Source of the DNA: Nageia nagi
Taxonomy: Eukaryota; Pinophyta
DNA length: 64,000 nt
Direction: 5' to 3'
NCBI GenBank assembly: GCA_050084985.1
Contig: JBITNC010000001.1
Span: forward strand, 215,512,001 to 215,576,000
Position numbers and translations under genes: made by a program. Positions 1 through 12,900 of the stretch are shown here, piece after piece. Below the pieces are notes generated by a model, which did no database searches, was not told the origin of the DNA, and worked only from the letters and a program-made list of their open reading frames with translations. The first letter of the stretch is position 1. Each line of letters opens with the position of its first letter.

Positions 1-804
1 AATCAATTATCATTAAGGCAACACTAGAGCTAGTTGGCTCACTTGGAAGCCTTGCCTCTACTAACTTGTCCAAATTTTGATGGATAAAAAGCCACCAAAG
101 ATAGGAAGAATGCTTGAAATTTGACTTCTCTATCTTGAATAAGCATCTCTTAATTTCTTTAGTTATTAAGGCTAAGAAATCATAGCAAACATGGGCTTTT
201 AAAATATTATATTCCATGCATACCATGGCCTCATCTACTTCAATTTAGGTCTTCTTCCCCAAAATGATCATGAGTGCCTATAGCATTTCTCTATCTTTTC
301 TTCTTTCAAAAAGAGTTATTTTATAGCTTAGCAAGAGTTTTGATTTCTTGCTATCTTGGTATCTTTCATTAATCCACTTCAACATCTCATCTTCATTGAT
401 ATAAAAATCAAATTTCTACTTTTTTAAATCAATTTGCTTTTTTACATGAAATGTCCAATCTGCTAGAATTGTAAATGCTTGGATAATGGACTCTAGAGAG
501 TAGTCCAACACTACTTCAAACATAAGTTTTGAAGCTTGTTCCTCTTTAGTGCCCTTATACATGCCAATTTGATACCCCTTTTAATGATGCCTATGTGCTA
601 AGGAGTATAAGAGCTTAAAGCATGTGAAAACTCATAAGGCACATAATATCCTAAACCTTGGTCAATCATAACATCTCTCCTAGAATGAGTAAGATATTTT
701 CTTTTTCTAGTAACTTTAGGAGTCTTTAATATGAAAAGCACATAGCTAGGGTCAACTCTCCATGTATCCATATGCCTAATCACTCCCATTTTGATCCAAT
801 TCAC
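1..804 (-). pseudogene. Extra ORF downstream of integrase in element H (unknown function)
   Basis: On the minus strand, downstream of the integrase end, a frame open from about 574 to 1 carries only three stops (TAG, TAG, TAA). Each sits where a Gln codon would fit after a C-to-T change. A second open piece (804-598, starting MNWIKMGVIRH) lies just upstream in another frame, so one frameshift separates them. The readable protein is charged and Leu/Ile-rich, includes the stretch KHSSYLWWLFIHQNL, and runs off the left edge. I recognise no domain. Tat-lineage elements are known to carry extra ORFs after pol, so the likeliest reading is such an ORF in sense orientation. It could also be a captured host gene fragment. 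Confidence 0.55.
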
Positions 805-1486
805 CCCTAGTGCATTCTAAAGATATTATTTTTGCAAGGAAAGTAAGTCAATGTTGAGTTGCTCTATTTTGGTTATAAAGGATTATTGAGAAGTCACCAT
901 GATAATCTTGCCTTTTCTTGAACCTTTGGAAATCATTAAAATTATAATCTAGGTAGTAGGAGGTCTTGCAACTTCTATTTTCTGTCAAGATAACTTGGCT
1001 CTAAAATTTTTTTGCTCTAAATGCTTTAAAACTTGAGTGCTCAAAATATGCTAAGTGTTAAACTAAGAGTATGGGAGGAGTTTTATTTGTCCAAGATTGA
1101 CAAAATTTCTATTAATGATAATTAATCCTTGAGGATCTTGAGACTCGCATACTATATGGACTTATCTAGCACAAATTGGATTGGTAATTTTAAAGCATAC
1201 CATATTTAATTTATTATACTTATACGATGGTTCATGAAATCCAAGGAAATCTTTCCTTAAATGCTATTTAATTTAGTTACAATTGGATAGCATATCAACA
1301 TTAACTCTTGCCTAAGCTAAATTAAAGTTGATAACTAGTTAGTACATCAACATTTATTCCTAATGAATTTAATAATTAAAGGCTATTAACTCTTTTGAAA
1401 ATTATGCAAATAATTAATAATTTTTTTTTACAATATTTACACTATACAATGCTTTGCAAGGAATTTGGTTTTACCTCATCACTTAG
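805..1486. other. Spacer between integrase and extra ORF of element H
   Basis: About 680 bases without a recognisable coding frame on either strand. It holds only AT-rich sequence with a T-run near 1420. It may be the untranslated spacer separating pol from the extra ORF. Confidence 0.4.
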
Positions 1487-2790
1487 TAATGCTTTAAATA
1501 GATCTTGTTGATGGGAATAGGTAATTCTAATTACCCAATAATATCTCATAACTTGAATGCATTATTCTACATAGCTTGGGTAATGACATAAGGCTCATTC
1601 CAAAGAGATTCAAATTTTTGCTATCTCTTAGGTTTTGTTCTTTCCTCATCCCATTTGAGAACAATATCAATTGGTTCAAAATTCATCTAGAAAGACTTTT
1701 TCTTATCAAACCATCTCTTAATGATGGGCTAGCGATGCTATAATGACTCATATGCTTTGTTGCAATCTTCTTTCAATTTTACAAGCTAATTATATCTAGA
1801 TTGTAATGACTCAAAGTTATGGTCTTCCATTTCTTATAGTATTTCCAAAGTTGGTAACTCCATGTGTATCGATAATACTAGTCTTTTACCATATACTATT
1901 ACATAGGGGGATGTCTTTATTGTTAATTTTATACTAATTCTATTAGTCCATAATCATAGTCCAATTATGTATGCCACTATTTAGGATTCCCTTCAATTGT
2001 TCTCTTAATAATTTGGGTTAGATTTTTGTTAGTTGATTTAGCTAACTCCTTACCCTATGGGTAATAATTTGAAGAGAATAACTAGTAGATTCTGTATTAA
2101 GCTACAAAGCTTGATAAATTACCTCTAATAAATGTTAAACCATTATCTGACACTATATTTTATGAGATTTTAAAGTAGGTTATTATCCTTTTAATTATTT
2201 CTATCACCACTTCTTGATTTGCATGTTTGCATAGCATAGCCTCTAACTATCTAATGAAGTAGTCTATAATAATCAAAATAAATTTGTGCCCTACTAAGGA
2301 ATTGGGGTTTATAACATTAATAAAATCCATACCCCATTATTGAAAAGGCTCTTCCACTACTACTAATCTAATAGGTATGGTAGCTTGTCTTCTTTTTCTC
2401 ATAAATCTATTGCATTTGTCATACTCCCATGCAATCTTAAATGAATCTTAAAATATAGTGGGCTAATAGTATCTAGCTTGTAACACATTTGCTACTATAG
2501 TTGGTCCACTATAGTACTTGCTAGAGAATTTATAATGTAATTCATACAATATCCTTTAGAATTTATCTTCAATCATGCCTGAGAAGGGTTTGATCAAATT
2601 TTTTTTATACAAGTGACCATCCATCATAACAAATTTAAGGGCATGCAACCTGAACCTTCTTTTTTATAATTTGTCTAGAGTTTTAGGGCACTTGTTTGAA
2701 AATAAATAATAATTTACTTAATTCAATCATTCTCTTGATTAAGTTATTGTTCATCTTCCATAAAAGTAATCATATGTGAAGTTTTAACCA
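1487..2790 (-). pseudogene. Integrase domain of element H pol
   Basis: On the minus strand the catalytic core is recognised near 2340-2260 by WGMDFINVINPNSLVGHKF, the usual Gypsy context of the first catalytic Asp. The C-terminal part near 1690-1490 reads VLKWDEERTKPK, then LWNEPYVI (a GPY-like motif with the Gly changed), then LPIPINKIYLKHY and a stop. In an intact element this enzyme inserts the cDNA into the genome. Many stops and frameshifts lie between the two ends, so no working product is possible. The end is set at the stop after KHY. Confidence 0.7.
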
Positions 2791-2794
2791 TATT

Positions 2795-3175
2795 CTAACA
2801 TAGAGCCTTGCCTTTTATTAGCTTGGTTGGCTTGATTTCTATATCATATTCCATTATCTTAGTAATCCAACTAGCTCTTTCTTCATCTAGATCTTCTTGT
2901 ATAATGTAATTTCTTACATTTTGATGAATAGTATACATTAATATTCTATTATGAGAGATATAATGCTTGAACTTTTTAAGTTTTTTCATAATAGCAAACA
3001 CATGCTTTTCAATAAATGAGTACCTTTGTTGGCGTTGATGCAGTGTTTGGCTATGAAAGGTAATTGGGTGTTCCTCATTATTATCATCCTTTTGTGTAAG
3101 AATTATAGCTATGCTTTTGTCTACTCCATATTCATACATAATAAATTCTTTTAACATATCAAGATTCTTAAGCAT
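2795..3175 (-). pseudogene. RNase H domain of element H pol
   Basis: An uninterrupted 126-codon stretch contains the Gypsy RNase H signature: Asp-rich start with AIILTQKDDNNEEHPITFHS, then QRYSFIEKHVFAIMKKLKKFKHY, then WITKIMEYDIEIKPTKLIKGKALC. In family members this region degrades the RNA strand of the RNA-DNA hybrid during reverse transcription. It follows the RT on the same strand. The first catalytic Asp context (expected A-S-D) reads YGVDKS. It is a fragment of a dead polyprotein, although this piece itself has stayed open. Confidence 0.8.
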
Positions 3176-4130
3176 TAGAGCTTTAGGTATAGCCTTCTTT
3201 ATTTCTTTAAAAGCTATTTTTGCTTCATATGACTAGAAAAAATCAACATTTTTTTAAGCATAGAAGTGATTGGTGATATAATTTTTGAAAAATTATTAAT
3301 AAATTCCTTACTAAAATTGATTTTACCAAGGATTGATTGAAAGGATTTTTCATTGGATGGGAGTGGCAATGCTTCTATAGCTTTCATTCTATCTAGATCA
3401 ATTGCTAGCCTTTCCTTTGAAATAATATGGCCAAGAAGCTTTCCTTGGTTGACCATAAAAATTAACTTTTTAGGTTGATATAAATGCCAAATTTTATGCA
3501 TTTTTCAAAGACTAATGTAAAATGTTCTAGATGATCACTTCTACTTCTAGAGAAGATAGTGATATCATCTAGATAAATCAATATAATCTTGTTTATTAGC
3601 TCACTAAATGCATGATCCATGGCTTTTTAAAAAGTACCTTCTACATTAGAAAGATGAAATAGCATCTTTTGTAAAGCAAATGTACCCCATTTAGTCATAA
3701 ATGCTATCTTAAATTGATCTTCATCCTTCACCCAAGTCTAATTAAATCCTAAGTAGCCATTTATCATTGAAAAATAATAAGCTCTAGCTACTGTATGTAG
3801 GATTTATTCCATAGGAGGGAGAGAATAATTATATTTCAAGGACACTTTATTTAGATTTTTTAAATCAACATAAAGTTTGATTTCTCCATTTTTCTTTCTT
3901 ATAGAAACTAAATTTGCAACCCAAGAAGAATGATTAATTGAAAAAATAATTTTTAAACTAAGGAGTTTGATTAATTCTTATTTCATAGCTTCTTTTTTTT
4001 TTTAGATTTGTAGGTATTTGCTTTTGTCTATATGATTTAGCATCTAGCTGAAGATTAATTGTATGTTGGATGACATTTTTATCATGTCTTGAGATCATCA
4101 TAAGTCCAAGTAATTACCTAGGAAAAATCA
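3176..4130 (-). pseudogene. Reverse transcriptase domain of element H pol
   Basis: The catalytic YLDD is encoded at 3575-3564 on the minus strand. It is followed by FSRSRSDHLEHF and by the palm/thumb stretch 3501-3214, which includes GKLLGHIISKERLAIDLDRM and LGKINFSKEFINNFSK, the standard Gypsy RT end. Upstream of YLDD, similarity extends to about 4130 but is broken by stops. RT copies the element RNA into DNA in the cytoplasmic particle. The connection to RNase H is direct (within about 40 bases). Confidence 0.8.
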
Positions 4131-4509
4131 TGATAAATATGAGACATAGTAGCCATTTCTACATCAAAGCATTTTGAACCAACTTTTATGTATTTACCAG
4201 GTTCTACCTTTAGCTCAAACTAATTATCCTTCAAGATGACCAAAGAATTGGCCTTTAGGACATCTTTTGAATCAAATAGTCATTCAAAAGAGAGCAATCC
4301 TTTTGGTATTATATTTTTTCTTAGTTAAATGATGTCTAATTCTTAGAAATAATCAAACATCTCTTAAGTACCAAAAGTGTGAGCCACTACTTCATCTATA
4401 AGGAAATTGATAATATTCTCATCAAATTTAAATACCTACCAAAAGTTTGCAACATTAGAAATTGAATGCCTACACTACACGTTAACTCTAAGAGTTCCTC
4501 TTCTATGAT

Positions 4510-4920
4510 GTGTAGGGTTATAACGTGCTCCTTTTCTAGCAAATGCATTAGCTATGTGGTTGTGCTTCCTAAGAATAGATACAAAATTGATAGCTAAAAA
4601 TAATTCTAATAAGTCTCACACTTTGTTCCTATAGTTCTTCAAATAATGGTGCTTAACATTGATCTAAGTATTAACCTAATTTATGACCAATTCAAAATCA
4701 CCATAGACAATTAGGCATCTAATATCTAAACTAATTACTTTAGATACCATAAATAAAGGGCTTCATATTCAATAACATTGTTAGTACAAGTCTATATGAA
4801 TTAGAAGGAGAATATTTTGGTAATCCCTTTGGGATATTTGAGGATGAATCTAGCCCCACATCCATATATACATCATCAACTATCAAAATATATCATCCAT
4901 AGCTCTTATTTTATATCAAT
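4510..4920 (-). pseudogene. Second (archaeal-type) RNase H of element H, located before RT
   Basis: Minus-strand translation shows CTNNVIEYEAL (near 4800-4770), then YGDFELVIN, then LKNYRNKV, and finally FVSILRKHNHIANAFARKGA (to about 4520). This is the pattern of the additional RNase H of Tat elements, in which the usual GDS motif has become GDF. It lies between protease and RT, unlike in element F, where the same kind of domain lies between RNase H and integrase. Downstream (about 4450-4131) is a linker including IIPKGLLSFE, which leads into the RT. Several stops interrupt the frame. Confidence 0.65.
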
Positions 4921-5143
4921 AGTTATTGAACTGGCTAAACTTTTTCATATAGATAGTAATTACCCATGCTAACATCTATGATCTAATAATTCAATCATTA
5001 GTTGATAGAACTTTCATTGTTAGTAATGGTTTTCTTAGTGTATCACTTTCAAATATTTCCATTGATTATAGATAATTTATGCAATTTACTTCAATCATCC
5101 TTTTGATATGGATAGTTTTAGTGCCCTCATTCAAAATTTTTAC

Positions 5144-5470
5144 CTATTTATTTTGGAAGGGAAGTAGAAGATGACTATAGTCTAAGGCTAGATACCCTTC
5201 CAATTTAGTAGTAAATTCTCTATAAAGACAAATTTTGAATAGAGGTAGAAGATCAACTACAATGATATCTTGGACAACACTAATGTTAGGGAAGGCATTT
5301 AAGGTTATTTGAACACCTTTAACACTATTGATAATATCTACTAAGGAAGAATCCAATTGTATAACCCTATCAATGCATCTTGTAATGTACAATTTCATCT
5401 CATTTTTAATATCTTTTCAAATAATATTTATGGTAGCTCCAATATCAATCATACAATTATTTACTACCCA
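5144..5470 (-). pseudogene. Retroviral-type aspartic protease region of element H
   Basis: The active-site region reads CMIDIGATINI near 5452-5430. The expected DSG or DTG triad has become D-I-G. It is followed by an uninterrupted 84-codon stretch with QLDSSLVDIINSVKG, then FPNISVVQDIIVVDL, then a segment ending REFTTKLEGYLALDY. In family members the protease cleaves the Gag-Pol polyprotein. It lies between gag and the second RNase H. Positions 4921-5143 form an unrecognised linker. Confidence 0.65.
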
Positions 5471-6159
5471 ACCTTCTAATCTTAGAGATAAATAGAAAGT
5501 TGGTGTATAGTTACACCTACTAAAGCTAGATGGAAAACTTCAAAGATAGCATAGATTTTGTTCTTTTTTGACTATTTCTTAATTTTAAGGCTTCTTACAA
5601 AAGGTTTAATTGACCTAGTATTTTTAATGAATCAAACATTGTTATCCTAAGAGTTTTCTTCAATTCTTCCATAATATTATATGGAACATATGGGATATAC
5701 TTCCTTGGTTCATTTTGCTAATGTGCTTTAAAGTGTTGAGGATGATGATCAATGATAAAATGATATCTCAACATGCTAGGTCTTTCCTTGTTAAATACTT
5801 CTTTTCTTATTGCAGTAGGGTTTGTTTCACCTAGGGCACTAGTACCTAAGTTATTTGGAATAGAACCTAAATTAAATGAGACTTGATGTCATTGGTTATA
5901 AGAATGAGCTAAGGGTGTCTTAGCATTTTTAGGTTCAAGTTGGGTTTGAATGGAAGATAGATACTACTAAGTGGTTTGAGGCTTCTATGGGGCTACTGAA
6001 GAAGTTGCTCTAGTTTGAACATAATTTGCTTATTCCCTAGCAAATCTTAGAACCCAAAAGTTGACCATTGTGAGGTCAATAGCAGGATCTAAAGCAAGTT
6101 CTACCATATGGTTAGAATGTAACCCTAAATATTAATATTGATATGTTCCATATGAATTT

Positions 6160-7130
6160 GGAAAATGAGGAGTTGAACATGATGGACACCATTCCACAAT
6201 TCTCAAAGCAACACCATCTATAGAATTGGTCATAATAGCATTCTTAATTGCTTTAGGAAGATTAAACTATTCTAGCTAATTGACCTTATACTAGAATCTT
6301 GGTTGATATTAATTATCATATCTTCTATAGTTAAAAACTATGATTCTAAATTTCTTATAGAGTGAGCTTATTGGATAGATTTTTGATAGTTATCTCTAAC
6401 TACCTTATTCTTTCCTCTTCTTAAGACTTAGGTTTAGTACCAGTACTTGTAGATATGATAGCAAGTAATGTTGGTAGCTAATTTTGAATAGTAGGTTTGG
6501 GAGGAGGTAGTAGGGTGAGAACTCCAAGATGACATATTTGTGGAGTTTGCTTAGGAGGTAAATTAGGAAATATAAGCATGATCATTCTGGGTTGTATTTT
6601 ACTAGAGGAAATCAAAGTATATTTTGCAATCTTAGCCATTTGATAAATATTCAGTAATGTATATCTTGACATAACAATAAGCATATTAAGGTTAGGAAGG
6701 AAAGCTTTTTCATAATATACCAAAGCTTGAGCATTAGTTGGTCTTATCTTTGCTGGAATGGATTTCCATGTTCTCTTAAATCTAATATTAAAATCATTAA
6801 TAGATTCATTTGGATGTCTTTTGATACATGCTATGAGGGTAAGGAACATGTTTTCATCACCATATATAGAGAATATTTTAATCAAGGCTTGATATAACTT
6901 TTCCCATGAATTTATATATTATGAGGTGAGAGTTCTAAACCATTTAGCTGCTTTACCTCTAAAAGAATGTGATAATAACCTTATCATCATAGTTTTATTA
7001 GTAATATCAAATATTAAAGCTAGAAATTATACATCTTGGTAATGCTTATATGGCATATTTTTAGATCCATCATACTTAGGTAAAACTTTAAAAGATACTA
7101 GAGGCATAGGTAGTGAATTAGCAACTACAA
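6160..7130 (-). pseudogene. Gag of element H
   Basis: On the minus strand a retrotransposon Gag domain starts with LPKYDGSKNMPYKHYQDV near 7090. It continues through LLSHSFRGKAAKWFRTL and SWEKLYQAL to NESINDFNIRFKRTWKSIP within the open piece 6885-6478. A cysteine-rich tail, CPSCSTPHFPN, follows near 6200 with the last Cys apparently replaced. Gag forms the particle that packages the element RNA. Single stops occur at positions where Gln or Trp codons are expected. From 6160 to 5471 the frame stays fairly open and polar but has no recognised motif. Confidence 0.75.
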
Positions 7131-9340
7131 GCAAGGGATGACTATTATTCCAAGCAAGGAAGTCTACTGGCTAAGCCATACTTGGAAGACATACAAGAAG
7201 TGAAAGATTTTCTAAGAATGAGCCAAATATAACTAATAAAAGGGTAGCTCTTAAAGGGATCAAAGGTGACATAACCTAATATATTTTTCATCTATTCCTC
7301 TTGTAGGGAAGTGATAGATCTTGAAATCTAGGCTATCTTAAGAAATTTCTAGCACTACTTCTACTTAGCCTACATTCTAGAGGTGCCAAGGTTCAAAACA
7401 AAAATGACTAGTTGATAATAGAATCACAAATAAGGTCACAAAAACCTTATAATATTCAAGGATCAAATTGATAACCCACTGGACAAAGTTATCATGACTA
7501 ATAACACACACTAAATATGCAACTTAGCTTGTGTCCCATTGGACATGCCAAAAATAGTACTATTCTACTATTGATCAGTATAGTGTAACCTTAAGGGTTT
7601 AGTCTAGTTGTATTATTCATAATCACAATAATAGGTTCTTTAAAAGAAAAAAATGTGGTGGGAATGCACTCTTGTAAATCTTCTACTCAATCTCTAGGTT
7701 ATAGACTAGCGTTTATCTATGTTTAAGGTCAAAAGTAATAGGAATGAGATAAAAAAGTAAAAGGTAATAAGAAAGAGATAAATAAATGGACAACTAAAAT
7801 GGAAAATTTATAACATGAGCATTAAATTATAGATTATAATTCATATCTAAGATTAATAATAGTAAACTACCTCACATTTGGGATCTTGTAATCATAATAC
7901 ATAGCCATAATTTTTAGTACACATTTCATACATAACATTAACAAAAGCCATAACAACCATTTTGTTGCAAGAGGGTAAACTATTACCTATTTATATTATC
8001 ATATGTGAATTTCTCTTACAAATTAGGTAAATTTGTTAGAATATCTAACCATTCTAATTTCTAAAACTATCTATTTATATAACTTCCACTTCTTTTGGGT
8101 GGTTGGATCTCATTAACATACATTATTACTAGTATTGAATGAAATAACTACAATAGTGTTATTTATATAAATGTTACAACTATGCTAGAATGTATAATAT
8201 ACAAGTTTAAATCAACATTAACTATATATATTTTTTGGTTATTTTGGGGATTTATAACTTTTGATCAACCATGTCCATAGAGCTACAATCTTTTTGACAT
8301 GTCACTAACTGCTCCTTCCAAAACCCTATAGCTGATTGAGTTTAGCATTATTGTTGATTGAAAGTGGTACTATGGTAGATTAAGTAGTTGTTTGATTGTA
8401 TGTTAATTGGTATGATTTGATCATTTACTTTATTAGACTCCATCTACTCCTTTGTAATCTTCATGATGTATACTATGGATGTTAGTAATCAGAGTAATGA
8501 TGGTTGGTAGATATTAGTATGCTTAGATCAAGAATAACTATCATTGTTATATGGAAATGAGTTGGTGTTGACACATTAACAGGGTTCTAGAGGTCAAACA
8601 CTTAAGATGAAGTGGAACCAGGTGTTCTTTATCATACCTTACTCTTTTATTTCCTTAGCAAGATCTATGTTCTTCTTCCAAACTTTATTGATGATCTAGT
8701 TTCCTCTAGAACCTATTGATTTTCATAAAAAAATATGATCTCATCTCTAGAAATAACTAGGTACTATTTACATTTTGATTTCTCTAGGACCTACTAATTT
8801 TTACACAAAAATGTGATGTCATTATTCAAAATCCTTGAGCTCTATTTACATTTTTCAAAAGTTGAACTCTAGATATATATACAAGTCTTGGACTTTCATG
8901 TCAATGATTCCTAGAGACACTAAGATGAAAAATATGATTTTAAGCAATTTTGATACATGACTTCTTAGGTGTATTTGGAGAAGACATGATTTTTGGGTAC
9001 TATAGAATTTTGGTTATTAAAGAGTAAAAGAATATAAATTTAACACAAGTGTTTTGATAAAATCTATGGGTGACCTTGTTTACATATTTCCTAAGTATTG
9101 AAGAAAGATAAAATTTCTAGATGACTTTATTTACAAAATGATTCTAAACACTCTAAGAAATAGGAATGTGAAAAAGGGGAAAGGTTTAAAAATTATAAGG
9201 CATCAAGACTCTAAAATAATTGTGGTTTCTTGGGTACTCTTATATACATAGCTTTTGGGTACTAAGGCAAATGAAATAATAAAGAATAAAGAATAGTAAG
9301 ATTACCCAAATTTTAAGTATTATTTCAAAGGACTACACCC
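7131..9340. other. Unassigned stretch right of element H gag
   Basis: No coding frame is recognised on either strand. By position this should hold the 5' untranslated region and 5' LTR of element H. A short hairpin (tgataac...gttatca, 7469-7494) lies at the candidate LTR edge at 7480. The rest is AT-rich and without clear repeats. Around 8700-8860 a phrase of the form ctctagaacctattgattttcat recurs with changes, so old tandem structure is possible. Confidence 0.35.
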
Positions 9341-9491
9341 ACTCTCCATCACATTAATCTATAACATGTCCCTACCCCTTATTGCCTCTATGGTTTGACT
9401 AAGGCATGAATAACAAATAACAAATACATATATCATAGGCAAATTAACCCCTTATCTGATTGTAGATAGCTATTTTAAACTAAAACTACTA
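9341..9491. repeat. Diverged single copy of the 350-bp array unit
   Basis: The text from 'actctccatcacatt' through 'ggtttgactaaggcatgaa' to 'taaaactactatga' matches the last unit of the array at about 17480-17605, including the same ending just before an LTR. It flanks the left LTR of element I. Confidence 0.6.
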
Positions 9492-9977
9492 TGAGAGGGT
9501 GACCTCTCTTGGAGATGTGAGGGGATTAGAGCACAACCTCTAGCACATGAGGAGCATCTCTAAACCCTTATTATTATGCCTTAGGACCCATGGAGGAAAA
9601 ATTATATTTTGTTCATGTGGTTGGACTAGGTAGGCTAGTAGGGTGAATAAAGCTTGAGGGGAAACCTAAGGATGAAACCCATTAAAAGTTCATTGGTTGG
9701 ATGGTGAGCTAGGGGCCCTCTAGATTCTTATGGTGGTGTATGGCTAGCTAATCTAGTGTAGTATTGGACTAGGATCCTTGGTGATCCAAGGTTTTAGGTT
9801 ATGTATTGAGGTCATAATACCTTGGGTAGATAATAACTAAGGAATTACTGATGATGAAGCTAGCTAGACTCTTAGGCCATGCCATGCCTAGGTTGTTAAT
9901 TTATGGGTTTATACTAGTGTCAGGTAGTACCTTCAATAGCCACACTCCTAAGGGTGGCTCATTTTTGTACTATTACA
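9492..9977 (+). repeat. 5' LTR of element I
   Basis: It starts TGAGAGGG and ends ...gtactattaca, two bases before the primer site. It matches 15175-15600 along most of its length with small gaps. I see no clear TATA box. Confidence 0.75.
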
Positions 9978-9979
9978 TG

Positions 9980-9992
9980 TGGTATTAGAACC
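9980..9992 (+). other. Primer binding site of element I (initiator-Met type)
   Basis: TGGTATTAGAACC differs at two positions from the plant initiator-Met primer site TGGTATCAGAGCC. It lies two bases after the LTR end. Confidence 0.75.
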
Positions 9993-12900
9993 TAAAGGGT
10001 TTGGATAAGGAGGGTATCAAAAATAGAGTACATAATGTTGATACAATCAAATGAGGCATGGATGCATTGGGTGGGTTGCTCTAACCAAGCCTTATATGAG
10101 GATGTAAATTGAGAGTGTGCATTGGTGCCTAATAGTTGTACATTCTAGGATGTGAAAGTCCTATTAAGGCCACATATTACCATAGGTTACAAAAATATGC
10201 CAATAAAGGAATCACTAACCATTGGTTGGTGATTTCCCATGAGGGATCCCACCATTAAAACTAAGTGGTGTCAATACACCAAAGAAGGAAGCACCCATCT
10301 TGGTTGGGATTATCATCATGCATCATACCATGAGTTTGGATGATGCTTGAAAAATATTAGCCTTTGATCATGATCCAATTTTAGAATGCCTTGCAAAAAA
10401 GTGGAGCAACTCATGTTATGGGATCATTTTGGTAACATGTACCATTGACCATGCACCATGAACCATGAGCATGAATCATGTACTTTGAGTATGGAGCATT
10501 TGTATGAGACATGGAGCATAAGACTTATCCCCATAGTAGAGTAAGATAAAAATGCCTCTAGATGAATAATTTTGGGGGTCATTTGGCTATAGGGTATGTA
10601 TTTTGAGGTCATTTTCTACCACTTCAAATATGGTTAAGGAGGTGCTCCATGGAGCAGTCAAGGGATGGGTGACCATTTAGGCCATCTTGACATCTACATC
10701 ATTTTTGGTTAAAAATCAATTGGAATAGCTTAGAGGTTTGATATAACATGCCAAGAACTAAGAAAACTTAAAATTAGAGTGTAGCTTACTAAATATTGAG
10801 ATTTTTGGTCATTTATTGAAAATTAGGAGTTATATTTTGCATGCCTATTAAGTAAATGTGTTATTTGGATGGCCATGAGTTTTTTAAAGAGGGTTTTAAG
10901 GATCATATTAGTTTGGTGTATTCCCATGTTGTTTGAGATTAGCTTTGGAAAGTGTATACAAGTTTCAATTAGTTTAAACATGTACCTAATAGAACCATTG
11001 GTGAAATGTGAGGCATTTATGTGCCAATTGAGAGTGAGCACACCATTATTTTCAAGAAGTGTGTCTTTAGTAGTGGAAATGGGAGGTATTATACCCAAGG
11101 AAACAAGTTGGTTTAAAAGGGTATTCAAATAAAAAGTGGGATTTAAGTTAAGCTATTAGTAAAGTTGGGAGAAACACTAGAAGAATTTCCATCTTTTGGT
11201 TAACTCCTAACATTGAAGTTTTTGGAGTCCATTTTGTCATGTCATTAGTATGGTTGGAAAGAAAGAGTTTGGATATCATGTAAAGAGTTATATTTTCCAC
11301 CTATTGTTATGAATAGGTTATGGGAATTCATTCTCATTCCTTCAATTAAGAACTAGGCTAATACTATGCTTGGGCCTCCATGGAGAGGGGTTTTGATTCA
11401 AGCCAATATTAATGTCTTCTTAAATGTGTCATTCAAGACTTGGTCATGAAGTGGTTATGTGACCATATATGAGCTCTATGTACATAAAATTGAGCATATT
11501 TTTATAAAGGGAATTTGTTGAGGAAGATTCCAAAAATGTTATATTATGTTGAAGGTGAATGGTGTTTGAGTTATATGTACAATATGGATACTAGTACTTT
11601 GTTAATTTTAGAGAGACCTACTATGAGGAAAAAGAGAACTCTCTTAGGTCAAAGCTAAAGCTTGACAAATTGAAGGATCTCTAAGGTCAATTATTATCAA
11701 TTTTGCTCATGTATTGACTTGCACTATGAAGGGTGGTCCAAATTTGAGGGTGTACTTTTTGGTAATATTTTTGGAAGGAATTTAGGCTATTAGTTTATGA
11801 GAAGTGTTCAACCATGGAATCCTTATGGGAAGGAGTAAGGTTTCTCTAAGGTGTGAGTTTCATCACTTTTATATACTTGGGCATGAATGAATATGTTGCA
11901 TTTGGTGCATGGGTTTTGTATGGCTAAATGAAGTAGTATAATATTTTTCAATTACTACTCCAAGTACACCTCATATTTATGAGTTATTTAGAATACCTTA
12001 GATTTACTTTAATGTAGACATGTTGTGGTTTAAGGTAATCATCTTAGGGAGGATGGTTTACTAAAATGAAAATAATAGTTGATGAGTCTTCATATTAGGA
12101 AACATGTTCAATGTTGGGATTGCTCTTTAATCTAAGTGGACAAAACTCCTTCCTTGTGGTGATGGTATTTCACAAAGTTGATCATTAAACTAAATAATTG
12201 CAAAGAAAAATCTAGAGTGGATGACATGGATAACTTATTATAATGAAATCCTTATATCATGCAACACTATGGGTCTCTAAATATGTTTTTGGAGGACCAT
12301 TCCAATAGAGATAGTATGGTTAACCCTTTTGAAGTTGTCTCTATGTTTTGGGTGTATGAAAAGTTAGTTGCATGAAGTATATGTGATTTGGTAATGGGAT
12401 TGTTGAAAATAACCCTAATGAATAAGAAGTTAAGTGTATGAAAAGTTAGTTGTAGTAAAATGGATCCTAATTAAAAGTGTTAGAAGGGGATGTGTATAAT
12501 GCAAAGTTGGATGAGGATATTTTGGATTGGTATGTGAATGCCTAAGGCTTCTAGCATTTCTTGCAATTTAGAATCATCTTCAAATCTAGATAAGAAAAAT
12601 TATGGTTGGAAAAGCATCTATAGTTGTTGCAAATATTAGTATCAATTTTCAACTATACATAAGTGGAAATCACAGATATCTCACTTGTATGTTGGTGTGA
12701 CATAGTTGAGTGGGGATTGGCCATCCTCAAAAGAGTGAAATAATAAAGCAAGAAAAAGTAGTAACTTTAGATTGGCTTCTTTCCTATTTGTGATGAGATA
12801 ATAAGAAAAATGTGTACAAGAGCCTAAGGTAGAATGTATGATTAGATAGGAGAGCACTTAGTGGGACTTGGTGGATTGGTGTGTGATATAATATATGAAC

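Larger units (their letters stand above)
1..7480 (-). mobile_element. Element H: decayed Ty3/Gypsy (Tat-like) retrotransposon, left end outside window
   Basis: Read on the minus strand, gag (about 7130-6160), protease (5470-5144), a second RNase H (4920-4510), RT (4130-3176), RNase H (3175-2795), integrase (2790-1487) and an extra ORF (804-1) follow one another in that order. All are broken by stops and frameshifts. The 3' LTR would lie left of position 1. The 5' LTR is not securely delimited. A possible inner LTR edge is the TGGACAAAG at 7480, followed on the minus strand by TGGGTTATCAATTTG, which could be a primer site. The lineage call rests on the dual RNase H and the integrase style; the boundaries are inferred. 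Confidence 0.75.

Noticed and set aside
7469-7494. Hairpin tgataac...gttatca as a terminator or riboswitch-like element
   Set aside because: It is short, in a plant repeat context, and better explained as the LTR/primer-site edge of element H.
10823-11132. Overlapping open frames on both strands (101 and 87 codons)
   Set aside because: They lie in the interior of element I, mirror each other, and show no domain. The homologous region of element J does not keep either frame open.
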